A stretch of 64,000 nt of DNA from DATDIC01 sp963777625 (GTDB lineage Bacteria; Pseudomonadota; Alphaproteobacteria; Acetobacterales; Acetobacteraceae), in contig CAVZRO010000026.1 in assembly GCA_963777625.1 (NCBI GenBank), forward strand, positions 1 through 64,000, read 5' to 3'. This document shows positions 45,373 through 55,600 of the stretch, in pieces (position 1 is the first letter of the stretch; each line of letters begins with the position of its first letter). The notes beneath the pieces are model-generated. The model made no database searches. It saw only the letters and a list, made by a program, of their open reading frames with translations, and was not told the DNA's origin. A program made the position numbers and the translations under genes.

Positions 45373-48040
45373 ATGGGATTTGGCCGCGAGGTTAGCGAGA
45401 AGCTCACCCACCTGATGGTGGCGACCGCCATTTGCGGAACCACCGTGGCTGTGGCGCCGTCGGCCGGCCTGCTGGCGCTTGTTAAGTCGCTGCTCGGGGG
45501 TGCCGCGGTCGCCCATTATGTCTTGCATCGGCGCTTCGCCAAAGCGGATGCCGTCCTGCGCCGCTGCACTGCGGAAGTGGAAGCTGGGAGCGGCTCCTGG
45601 ATCAACTCCGAGTTCCGCGACGAGCCGGGGGCGCGGATCAGGCACGACGAGGCCATCGCGGCGCTGCGGGATGTCGTTCCGCTGATTGTTCCGAAAGCCG
45701 CTGAACTGGTTGCCGCGCGTCTTGATAAAAGTCGTATCATAACATTCTATCTTGATCGTGCGAGCAGGGCGCGACCCGACGTGTTCGCGGACACAGAGCA
45801 GAATGCGATTGCGCGTAAGCTGTTTCAGGCGGTTATCGGCAAAGCGTATCGGCTGGTTCTCGCACAGCCGGAGTTCGCTGCGGAGATGCAGCAGCACACG
45901 CTCGCTGAGCTGTTGCAAGGTCAGGATGAGATCCGTGATGAACTGGGCAGATTGCCCGACGCCATCGTTGCCAAGCTGTTGGCCGCACTCGATGCAGGTG
46001 GGAACACGCGCAGGGCGGAGGCGGCTGGTCTGGAACGGCGGGCGATCATCGCGCTCGCCGGGCGTCTGCGACCCGAGGGGGTGCTGGATTTCGATCAGGC
46101 CATCGTAGAGCTTGAAAGATTGGTCAGGGTCGCGATCGACGTCGCGGCGCGGGGAGACCGCGGCACCAATTTCGATAATTTCGTCGATAGGGTGCTGGCC
46201 CGCGTTGCCGCCAAAACCAGAGCCGGGGATTTCGACGGTGCGGCGCGTGACGTGGACCAGGCACTGGTCGAATTCGAAAGACAGGAAGCGGAACGACGCC
46301 GGCTTGCCTGGCACTCGTGGATTGCCCTGCTCGAGGCTGGTGTCGAGCAGGCCATGCTGAAGCGCGACGCCGCCGGGGTCGCGCGGCGGATCGAGGCGGC
46401 TGTCGCCGCCGAGCAACCGACCGGGCGCCCCGCCTGGGCACCGGCGTTTCGTGAGCGGTATGACCACTATTACAAGGAAGGCGACGAGAGGGGGATCAAT
46501 TTCTCTCTTTCGGTTGCAATCGAGATTGCCCGGCGCATGGCGATGTCGGCGCGCAACAGGAATGAGCGGGCGCTTGCCAGCGGGCTCGCTGGCAACGCGC
46601 TCAGGGTACTGGGCGAGCGGGAGAGCGGGACGGCACGGCTGGGGGAGGCGGTGGCGGCGTATCGCGCGGCGCTGAAGGAGAGGACGCGCGAGCGGGTGCC
46701 GCTCGAGTGGGCGACGATGCAGAACAATCTCGGCAACGCGCTGACGAGGCTGGGCCAGCGGGAGAGCGGGACGGCGCGGCTGGAGGAGGCGGTAGCGGCG
46801 TATCGCGCGGCGCGGGAGGAGTCGACGCGCGAGCGGGTGCCGCTCGACTGGGCGGGGACGCAGAACAATCTCGGCAACGCGCTGACGACGCTGGGCGAGC
46901 GGGAGAGCGGGACGGCGCGGCTGGAGGAGGCGGTAGCGGCGTATCGCGCGGCGCTGGAGGAGAGGACGCGCGAGCGGGTGCCGCTCGACTGGGCGACGAC
47001 GCAGAGCAATCTCGGCCACGCGCTCTGGGTACTGGGCGAGCGAGAGAGCGGGACGGCGCGGCTGGAGGAAGCGGTGGCGGCGTATCGCGCGGCGCTGGAG
47101 GAGAGGACGCGCGAGCGGGTGCCGCTCCAGTGGGCGGGGACGCAGAACAATCTCGGCAACGCGCTCTGGGTACTGGGCGAGCGGGAGAGCGGGACGGCGC
47201 GGCTGGAGGAGGCGGTGGCGGCGTATCGCATGGCGCTGGAGGAGAGGATGCGCGAGCGGGTGCCGCTCGACTGGGCGACGACGCAGAACAATCTCGGCAA
47301 CGCGCTGGCGAGGCTGGGCGAGCGGGAGAGCGGCACGGCGCGGCTGGAGGAGGCGGTGGCGGCGTATCGCGCGGCGCTGGAGGAGAGGACGCGCGAGCGG
47401 GTGCCGCTCGACTGGGCGACGACGCAGAACAATCTCGGCAACGCGCTGACGACGCTGGGCGAGCGGGAGAGCGGGACGGCGCGGCTGGAGGAGGCGGTGG
47501 CGGCGTATCGCGCGGCGCTGGAGGAGAGGACGCGCGAGCGGGTGCCGCTCGACTGGGCGGCGGACGCAGAACAATCTCGGCAACGCGCTGACGACGCTGG
47601 GCCAGCGGGAGAGCGGGACGGCGCGGCTGGAGGAGGCGGTGGCGGCGTATCGCGCGGCGCTGGAGGAGAGGACGCGCGAGCGGGTGCCGCTCGACTGGGC
47701 GGGGACGCAGAACAATCTCGGCGTCGCGCTGAGGACGCTGGGCGAGCGAGAGAGCGGGACGGCGCGGCTGGAGGAGGCGGTGGCGGCGTATCGCGCGGCG
47801 CTGGAGGAGAGGACGCGCGAGCGGGTGCCGCTCGACTGGGCGACGACGCAGAGCAATCTCGGCCACGCGCTCTGGGTACTGGGCAAGCGGGAGAGCGGGA
47901 CGGCGCGGCTGGAGGAAGCGGTGGCGGCGTTTGATGCGGCGCTGGCTGTGTTCGTGGAGGCACGCTCGGAGTTTTATGTTCACGGGTGTCGGGACAATCG
48001 CGACAGGGCGGTTTCGCTGATCACGGAACGGAAGAGATGA
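45373..48040 (+). pseudogene. membrane-anchored TPR-repeat protein, frameshifted (about 888 residues when repaired)
   Basis: Residues 1-50 contain two hydrophobic stretches (MVATAICGTTVAVAPSAGLL and LLGGAAVAHYVL), a possible membrane hairpin. Residues about 50-400 are a helical, charged region of no family known to me, with IARKLFQAVIGKAYRLVL and LAELLQGQDEIRDELGRL. From about residue 403, ten tandem 47-residue repeats follow (NNLGNAL, ARLEEAVAAYRAAL, RVPLDWA), of the TPR_10/TPR_12 kind. The frame breaks at about 47562, where one extra base makes one repeat 142 bp in place of 141; restoring it continues to AVSLITERKR and the stop at 48040. Long frames on the other strand are repeat artefacts. 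Related bacterial TPR proteins are often signalling or defence sensors, but nothing here proves that. Confidence 0.75.
46579..47988 (+). repeat. tandem 141-bp repeats (10 units)
   Basis: Unit starts are at about 46579, 46720, 46861, 47002, 47143, 47284, 47425, 47567, 47708 and 47849. Each is 141 bp except the one ending at 47566 (142 bp). Units 2-9 are nearly identical at the base level, including silent positions, which implies recent expansion or gene conversion. The first and last units are divergent. Confidence 0.9.
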
Positions 48041-48325
48041 TTTACCGCAGCTTCGCAGGGTGGGCACGAACCGCTCAATAAATCGATCGTCGAACGAGAA
48101 AAATTCAGGGGTATCCCGAACCGATTTCGCCAACTCGATGGACGTGACGGGATCGTCCCGCGCGGCAGACTCGTCACCCTTTGATCCCGCCCTCCTGTTT
48201 TGCGGTCCTGCCAGCTTCCTCCATCACTTGACTTGCCTGTTCCCGGCCTGCATGCCGCCGAATTCTGCCGACGGGCCGCCTCGGCCCTTCCGAAAGGGGA
48301 GCATGAATGCGGCGATCCGGGTATC

Positions 48326-49864
48326 GTGACCGCGTCAGCACTGTTGCTGGGCGGATGCACGGTGGGGCCAAACTTTTCGCCCCCGCATTGGGCGAATCCC
48401 GTCTCCTGGTTCACCGGCGAACCGAAACCGGCGCATCTCGAACCCAGTGAGCCGGTTGCCGCGCCCATCAACGTCGCATGGTGGAACGTATTTCACGACC
48501 CGCACCTCAGCGCGCTGGAACAGCAGGTCGCTGCCAACAACTTCGACGTGCAAACCGCCACCGCACGGCTGGCGCAATCGCGCGCGCAGCTTGGGATAAC
48601 CCGTGCGGCCGAGTTCCCGAATGTCGGCGCCAACGCCTCATATACGCGCGAAAAATCCAGCAATGCCGGTGTGTTCAGCTCTCTGGCACCCAGTTCAAGT
48701 ACCGGCAATGTCTCCAATACGCCATCGGGTCAGTTGGCCAACGGCGCGTTCGGTAACACCGCCGGAGGAGTGGCGACGCCAGCCAACCTGCCGGCCTTCG
48801 ACGTGTACCAGTACGGATTTGACGCCTCATGGGAGCTCGATCTCTGGGGCCAGGTGCGCCGCTCCGTCGAGTCCGCGTCCGCAAGCGTAAACGCCTCGGC
48901 CGATGCGCGCCGCGCCGCCTTGATTTCCGCACTGGCGGAGGTCGCGCGCGATTACATGGACCTGCGCGGCACCCAGGACCAGTTGCGCATCGCCCGCGAG
49001 AACGTGGACACAGCTCAGCAGGGCTTGCGCCTGACCCAGGAGCGCGCGGCAGCGGGTGTCACCACCGATCTCGACGTGGCGAACGCCTCCGCCCAGGTGC
49101 GCACGACCGCGGCACAAATCCCCGCGCTGGAGCAGCAGGAACACCAGTTGATCAACGCACTGAGTTTCCTCCTGGCCAAGCCGCCGAACGCACTGACGGC
49201 AGAACTGGCCGTGCCGCGGCCGGTGCCGCCTGTGCCGCCACGCGTACCGGTGGGGTTTCCCTCCGAACTGGCGCGCCGGCGGCCGGATGTGCGGCAAGCC
49301 GAGGAACAGTTGCACGCCGCAACCGCCAATATCGGCGTCGCGGTATCGGCATTCTATCCGCAGGTGACGCTGAACGGCAGTTTCGGGTTCCAGGCCCTCC
49401 AGTTCGGCAATCTCTGGACTGGCGCGGCGCGGCAATACGCATTCGGGCCGGGAATCACCGTCCCGATCTTCGAGGGCGGCCAGATCCGTCAGACCGTGCT
49501 GTTGCGACGCGCCCAACAGCAGGAGGCGGCAATCGCCTATCAGCGCACCGTGCTGCAAGCCTGGCACGATGTCGACAACGCGCTGGACGCCTATCAGCGT
49601 GAACAGGAACGGCGGGGACAGTTGGCCCAGGCCGTTGCGCAGAACCAGCGTGCGCTGTCGTTGGCGCAGAGCCGCTACCAGGAAGGGGTGGCGAACTTCC
49701 TCGACGTACTGACGGCTGAAACCAACCTGCTCTCCACCCAGCAGCAGCTCGCGAACAGCACGACGACGGTTTCAGACGATCTGGTCGCGCTCTACAAGGC
49801 GCTCGGCGGCGGCTGGGAAGACACCTACCCGACCGTTCAGGCGAGCGTTTCGGGCGGCACGTAG
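48326..49864 (+). CDS. RND efflux outer-membrane lipoprotein (NodT/OprM family); start uncertain
   Basis: This is a TolC-like outer-membrane channel of about 510 residues. A lipobox (LLLGGC) is followed by TVGPNFSPP. The family marks AWWNVFHDPHLSALEQQVAA, FDASWELDLWGQVRRSVE, VARDYMDLRGTQDQL and the second-half copy FPSELARRRPDVRQAEEQL are all present. The open frame has no good ATG. A GAAAGGGGAG site precedes ATG at 48303 (MNAAIRVS then stop), which one missing base would join to TASALLLGGC, so the original start was probably 48303. A GTG at 48326 is the only nearby in-frame start. No inner-membrane pump gene is adjacent. Its 3' end overlaps the convergent DHOD-like gene by 28 bases. Confidence 0.88.
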   Translation: MTASALLLGGCTVGPNFSPPHWANPVSWFTGEPKPAHLEPSEPVAAPINVAWWNVFHDPHLSALEQQVAANNFDVQTATARLAQSRAQLGITRAAEFPNVGANASYTREKSSNAGVFSSLAPSSSTGNVSNTPSGQLANGAFGNTAGGVATPANLPAFDVYQYGFDASWELDLWGQVRRSVESASASVNASADARRAALISALAEVARDYMDLRGTQDQLRIARENVDTAQQGLRLTQERAAAGVTTDLDVANASAQVRTTAAQIPALEQQEHQLINALSFLLAKPPNALTAELAVPRPVPPVPPRVPVGFPSELARRRPDVRQAEEQLHAATANIGVAVSAFYPQVTLNGSFGFQALQFGNLWTGAARQYAFGPGITVPIFEGGQIRQTVLLRRAQQQEAAIAYQRTVLQAWHDVDNALDAYQREQERRGQLAQAVAQNQRALSLAQSRYQEGVANFLDVLTAETNLLSTQQQLANSTTTVSDDLVALYKALGGGWEDTYPTVQASVSGGT

Positions 49865-50878
49865 TTGCGCCAACGGCCTGGCTGCTCTGGCTGCTCGGCG
49901 TAACTGGCCAGCCGATCCGCGGCCCGGCCGATCAGCTCGGAAAAATCGAGACCCCGCGCGGTCAGCAACGCCTCCAGCTCGCCGATGATACGGGTAAGGG
50001 CACCGAAGCCTTCATGCATGACCACCGACAGCAACTCGGTGGCCGACGCGCCGGCGAGTGCCATGCGGGCCACGTCAGCCCCGCTCCGTACGCCATTGGT
50101 GCCCAGCAGCGGATATGTGCGTGCCCACGGCACGCCGGCTGAGCGCCAGGAAACGGCACACGATCGGCAATGCCCAAGGACCGCCATAGGCGGCGGACGT
50201 GCCCAGCAGCGGCGCCATGCTGTCGATGTCCGGCACGACGGCCATGAACCGGCCCATCATCACCACCGCATCGGCTCCGGCGCGTGACGCGGCGAGCGCC
50301 AGCGCCGGCAGATTCGTCGATAGACCCGTCAGCTTGACCCAAAGCTGCATGCCAGGAACGGCGGCGCGCACCCGACTGACCATCGCCGCGAGCGCGGCCG
50401 GATCGGTTTCCTGTGAAATCACGCCCGGCGCGGCTTCCGCGGCATGTGGCGCGCCAACGTTCAGCTCGAACACGCGCAGACCGGCGGCACGCACCAGGCC
50501 GGCTATGCGCTCGGCGGCATCGGCATTGCCGAGAACCAGGCTGGCCGCAACGAAGCGTCCGCTGCCGGCAGCCTGCCGGTCAAGCGCGGCAAGCGCGCCA
50601 AACCACTCCGCCGGATCACGCTGCGCGAGGCCGGAACGACAGAACAGCGACACGCCCGGCGCGGCCAAATGGTGATCGGCGCCGAGAAAGGCGTAGTCGG
50701 CCCGATCGAGCTGGCGCGCGGCGGCCGGCTGCTCGTTCACCGACTTGGCGATCACACCCGCCGCGCCGGCAGCGAGAGCCGCGCGAATACCAGCCTCCGT
50801 CATGACCGGTTCGCCCGAACCACAGATGATCGGGTTGGGCAGCGACAAGCCACCAATCCGGGTGGTGAGAACCGTCAT
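49837..50878 (-). pseudogene. dihydroorotate dehydrogenase-like flavoprotein, frameshifted
   Basis: This TIM-barrel FMN protein of the DHOD family has about 346 residues when repaired. The start is at MTVLTTRIGGLSLPNPIICG. AGAAGVIAKSVNE and the substrate loop RVFELNVGAPHA are typical, with LWVKLTGLSTNLPALA on the core strands. The frame breaks between about 50100 and 50135 (after FLALSRRAV); one base removed restores PLLGTNGVRSGADVARM, the FMN-phosphate-binding end, and the stop at 49837. The similarity is to the DHOD-like/dihydropyrimidine dehydrogenase group, so a role in pyrimidine synthesis is unproven. A TPP enzyme is divergent upstream. It converges with the efflux lipoprotein. Confidence 0.83.
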
Positions 50879-51034
50879 CTGATGATCGCTTGCATGGTCG
50901 GTGCAGGATGATCGATCCGCATCCGCCCGTCGAGCGGCCGCGCGTGATTGTCAATCGGCGAGACGCCGCCTAGCCTGCAACCGGCAATATCCAAACAGGC
51001 ACAATCCCCAAAGGGATAATCCGGGAGTGGCGGA

Positions 51035-52675
51035 ATGCAGGCGACGCAGCGCATGACGACAGGCGAGGCAACGGTTGCATCGCTGGCGACAAACGGTATC
51101 GACACCATGTTCTGCCTGCCCGGCGTGCAGAACGATTACCTGTTCGATGCGCTGCACAAAGCGCAGGACCGCATCCGCCCAATCCATACCCGCCACGAGC
51201 AAGGCGCCGCCTACATGGCACTTGGCGCGGCGATGGCAAGCGGGCGGCCGGCCGCGTATGCCGTGGTGCCAGGCCCGGGATTTCTGAATACCACCGCTGC
51301 GCTGTGCACTGCCTACGCCGTCAACGCACCGGTTCTGGCCGTCGTGGGACAGATTGCCGCGTCATCGATCGGACGCGGCTACGGGCAGTTGCACGAGATA
51401 CCGGATCAGCTCGCCGTCATGCGCGGCCTGACCAAATGGGCCGACCGCATTCGCGCGCCACACGAAGCTCCGGCCAAGGTGACCGAGGCATTCCGGATCA
51501 TGCAGTCCGGCCGTCGCCGGCCGGTGGCGCTGGAATGTGCCATCGACGTCTGGTCGCGCGCGGCGCCGGTTATGCCGCAGCCGGCAGCCCAGCCGGAACA
51601 GATTCCAGTCGATACCGATGCCGCCGCGCGTGCGGCAAAGCTGCTGGGCGAGGCGGTCCGGCCGCTGATCGTCGTCGGCGGCGGCGCCCAGGACGCCAGC
51701 GCGGAGGTCACCGCGCTGGCGGAGATGCTCCAGGCGCCCGTGGTGATGCACCGCATGGGACAGGGGGTGGTGGACCGGCGCAATCCGCTGGCCATGAATA
51801 CGCTCGAGGGCTGGCGCTTGTGGGAACATGCCGATGTGGTGCTCGGCGTCGGGACACGGCTGGCGGTGCCGCTGCTGCAGTGGGGCATCGACGATCAGAT
51901 AAAGGTAATCCGCATCGATGCCGATCCCGAGGAGATCGACCGTATTGCCCGACCCACCATGGGAATCGTGGGCGATGCCGCCCCCGTGCTGCAAGCGATC
52001 ATTGCCGCGGTGCCGGCGCATAACCGCCGGCGCGACCCGCGCCGCGATGAGCTGCTGGAGTTGCACGCGAACGTGGCAAAGCAGTTGGCGTTCCTGCAGC
52101 CGCAGATCGGCTATCTGGAGGCCATCCGCGCCGAGCTGCCCGAAAACGGCATTTTCGTCGATGAGCTGACGCAGCTCGGCTATGTCGGCAGAATGACATT
52201 TCCAACGTACCGACCACGGACATTCCTGTCGCCAGGATACCAGGGAACCCTCGGCTGGGGGGTTGCAACCACCCTGGGGGTCAAGATTGCACGGCCGGAC
52301 GTGCCGGTAGTGGCAGTTTCAGGCGATGGCGGGTTCCTGTTCACAGCGCAGGAACTGGCGACCGCTGTTCAGTTTCACATTCCGGTGGTGATCGTGCTGG
52401 TCAATGACGGCGCCTACGGCAATGTACGGCGGATTCAGGCGGATCAGTTCGGCAACCGGCTGATCGGCTCCGACCTGCGCAACCCGGATTTCCAGAAATT
52501 CGTCGAGAGCTTCGGCGCGATGGCGCTGCGGGCAACCTCGCCCGATTCGCTGCGGGGCGCCCTGCGCGAGGCGCTGCGCGCGAACGTCCCAGCGGTGATC
52601 GAGATACCGGCAGGACCGATGCCGGATCCGTGGACCGTTACGCGGCCGCCGCGCAACCGCCCTCGACGTTCCTGA
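51035..52675 (+). CDS. thiamine-pyrophosphate enzyme (acetolactate synthase-like)
   Basis: This 546-residue enzyme has the three-domain layout of the POX/AHAS family. The activating Glu is in HTRHEQGAAYMALG, the central domain carries LIVVGGGAQDASAEV, and the C-terminal TPP/Mg motif is SGDGGFLFTAQEL, ending with LVNDGAYGN. It uses TPP to decarboxylate or ligate a 2-oxo acid. The FAD-binding features of true AHAS are not evident, so it may be a different 2-oxoacid decarboxylase or lyase. No small regulatory subunit (IlvH) adjoins. A GGGAG site precedes the ATG. The 3' end overlaps the convergent Hint-domain gene by 38 bases. Confidence 0.87.
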   Translation: MQATQRMTTGEATVASLATNGIDTMFCLPGVQNDYLFDALHKAQDRIRPIHTRHEQGAAYMALGAAMASGRPAAYAVVPGPGFLNTTAALCTAYAVNAPVLAVVGQIAASSIGRGYGQLHEIPDQLAVMRGLTKWADRIRAPHEAPAKVTEAFRIMQSGRRRPVALECAIDVWSRAAPVMPQPAAQPEQIPVDTDAAARAAKLLGEAVRPLIVVGGGAQDASAEVTALAEMLQAPVVMHRMGQGVVDRRNPLAMNTLEGWRLWEHADVVLGVGTRLAVPLLQWGIDDQIKVIRIDADPEEIDRIARPTMGIVGDAAPVLQAIIAAVPAHNRRRDPRRDELLELHANVAKQLAFLQPQIGYLEAIRAELPENGIFVDELTQLGYVGRMTFPTYRPRTFLSPGYQGTLGWGVATTLGVKIARPDVPVVAVSGDGGFLFTAQELATAVQFHIPVVIVLVNDGAYGNVRRIQADQFGNRLIGSDLRNPDFQKFVESFGAMALRATSPDSLRGALREALRANVPAVIEIPAGPMPDPWTVTRPPRNRPRRS

Positions 52676-55600
52676 GCCCCTCCCTTACCCGCTCCACCTC
52701 CGGCCCCGTCACCACCAGCGGGGCGCAGCCTTGTGCCTCCCAGCGCAGTGACGCGAAGTCGGCATGCAGCCGCACCGCGCCGCCGCCATTGATGAAGCTG
52801 CTGCGGTCGCCGGTGTCCAGGTAGCTCTCCGCCGCCAGCCCCTCGGCCAGCAGCACCGCGTGGCGTTCCAGTTCCACGTGGAAATACCCCACCTGGTCCA
52901 CCGCCACCTGCGTCACGCTCTCTCCGTCCACCAGATACTTCACCGGGATCAGCACGCCATCCGCATACACCGCGTGGTCGGGCGAGAGATAAACGTCCCG
53001 CCCCGGGCACCCCGCCCCGAACGCCCCCGCGCGCACCCGCACCGGCCATACCGCGCGCGGCTTCGGGTGATGGCGGCAGTCCACCACCCGCCGCCCGATC
53101 CACTCCACCGCCAGCGACCCGGCGCCGTCCGGACCATCCGGCGCCAGCCGCACCCGATCGCCCACCGCCAGCGCCTCCACCGCCACCAGCCCGCGCTCGG
53201 TCACGATCCGCGTGCCCGCCGCAAAGCACGGCACACCCCCCAGCCCGCCCTGCGCGTTGGCCGTCTCCAGCGACGTCAGGTTGTCCCCCGTCACGCTCGC
53301 CGACACGTTCAGCGTGCCGATCTGCACGGTCTTGCCGAGATCGCTGAACAGGCTCAGCACATCGTCGCCGGTGTCGAACGTGGTGGCCGCGATCGAGGCG
53401 CCTTGCAGCAGGATCTCGGAAATCCCGTTGAAGCTGCCGATGGTCGCGCTGAAGCCGCTGATCGAGCCGATGTTCAGCAGCGCGAAACTGCTGCTGTTGG
53501 TGAACTCCACCAGCTGCGTCTGAAGCACTGTCCCGGCGTTGATCACCAGCGTGCCGCCGTTCTCCACCACCAGCGACCCGCTGCCGGTGATCGAGCCGGC
53601 GTTCAGCGTCTCCGGCAGCCCGCTGGAGGCAAAGAACACCCCGTCGTTGAGCAGGAAGTTGGTGAACGTGTCGGTGCCGCCGGTGCCGCCCAGGCTGCCG
53701 CCGGCTGGCGATCGTGCCGGTCGCCGGATCGATCACGCCGCCGAACTGGTTGAGCGCGCCGGCGGCGCCGATGTTGAGGTTGTTCTCCACCGACAGCGTG
53801 GTGTTGGCGCCCATGATCAGCACGCCGGTGCCGGCGTCGCCGATGTTGAGGTTGTCCGACAGGTCGAGCCGGCTGGCGGCACCTTCGATGTCGATCACGC
53901 CGGAGGAACCGGTGCCGAGGCCGATATCGCCGTCGGTGCCGGACAGCGTGGCACCGTTGGCGATCGAGATGTCGGCGATGCCGGCGCCGCCCACGGTGAG
54001 CTGGGTGGCCAGCGTGACGTTGCTGCCGGTGCCGGAGAGCGACAGGTTGCCGACGCCGCCGGCGCTGTTGCCGAGCGTCAGCGCGGTGGCGCTGACCGAG
54101 CCGCCGGCGGACACGTTCAGCGCCCCGGCCGCGAGGTCGCCCACGATCAGCGTGCCGCCGATGCTCCAGGTGGAGGCGGGGCCGGTTACGGTGGCCGACG
54201 AGCCGTCCGTCGACGCCGAGGCAGCGATGTCGGCCAACGGACCATCCACCAGATTGAGTGGATCGGCCACGATAACCGTTCCACCTGCCGTGATCCTGAG
54301 CACACCTGGCCCGGTACTATTGGTTCCGATCAGTATTTGATTGCCGGCGTACGCCGTGCCGCCGGCGCTGACGCTCAGCGTTCCCGAATTGGCAAATGTC
54401 TGCGCAGCAACGTCGAGTTCCGCGCCATCGCCGACCTCGATCACGCCTTCATTGCTGAACCCGGTCTGGTCCCCGACGACCAGCGTGGAACCGGACCCAC
54501 TCATTGCCAGCAGCGTGCCGGTATTGTCGAATGTCACCATCCCGCCAGACGGATTGTCGGGCGAGGAGAACCCGCCAAGCTCGACCGTGCCCGCGCCGAT
54601 ATCCAGCAGGCCCTGGTTGGCAATGTTGCCGCCGAGCACGGCCACTCCGCCGGTTCCGGAATTCGCGATCAGCGTCGTGGTACTGTCCAGCGTGAGCGTG
54701 CCATCCGTCGGCCCCGTCAGGGTGACCGTCCCGCTGCCCGCTTCCAGCCGCAGCGCCGTGTTGTCGAGCGTACCGCCATCGAACCCGATGCTGTCGCCAT
54801 CGCCGGTCAGGGTGATGGTTTCGGGGCCCCCCTCCGGACCCTCCAGCACCGTCCCGTCGATAGCGGTCAACAACTCGTTCGCGGCATCGAGCGTAATATC
54901 GCCGACCCAGGTAACCCCATCCAGCACAGCCGTTGGGAACGATACGGCCCCGTTCCCGACATCGACAGTGCCGCCTTGTATGGTTCCCGCCAAACCGAGC
55001 GGCATGCTCCCGAGCGTGAGATCCCCGAACGGCCCTCTCGCCGCGAGCGACAACCTGGTCCCGCTATTGTCGAGCGTGCCGACGAGGTCAAGCGATCCCG
55101 TGGCGAGCACGCCCGCTATATCGCCCGGCAACACGGAACCGCCGACCGTCAGCGTCCCGTTACCGCTGAAATCGATCCGCCCGGAATTGAGGAACGAACC
55201 GGGCACAAAGATCAGCATGGACGGCGCGTTGAGGTATAGATCCGCACCGCCGGAAACACTCAGCGTGCCGGTGTTGTCGAAGTCGGATGCGGTGACCACG
55301 ACAGCGTTCCCGGTGCCGCTGACCGCGATCGATCCCACGTTGTCGAACTCGTTTCCATCCAGTGTCAGGGTGTATCCGGCGGCAATCGTGTCGGTGACCA
55401 CGCCCTTGTTGACCAGCGTATCGCCGGACAACAGCAGCCCGTCGGAAACCGGCGAGCCCGTCTCGCCGATGGCAACCGGCACGAACGTGCCGCCGAGAAC
55501 GGTGATCGTGGTGTCGGCGGATAATGTAAGATCGGCGAAGCCCACCAGAGCGGCGCTCGCCGCATTGTCGTCTATCTGGAAACCATCCAGCGTCTGAGCA

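Noticed and set aside
46579..47988. Could the 141-bp tandem array be a CRISPR?
   Set aside because: Units are contiguous, 141 bp long, without spacers, and translate into a regular TPR-like repeat.
45247..48133. Very long open frames on the minus strand and in other frames over the TPR gene
   Set aside because: The repeat period (141 bp) is a multiple of three and GC-rich, so a unit free of stops in one frame keeps that frame open throughout. The translations are Arg/Pro/Ala-rich with no domain.
52444..52637. C-terminal extension of the Hint protein in the other frame
   Set aside because: It comes from reading past the frameshift; the natural frame ends at 52638 with a complete Hint domain.
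53539..55597. Long plus-strand open frames opposite the Hint-domain gene
   Set aside because: They are shadows of a high-GC gene; composition is abnormal and no motifs are present.
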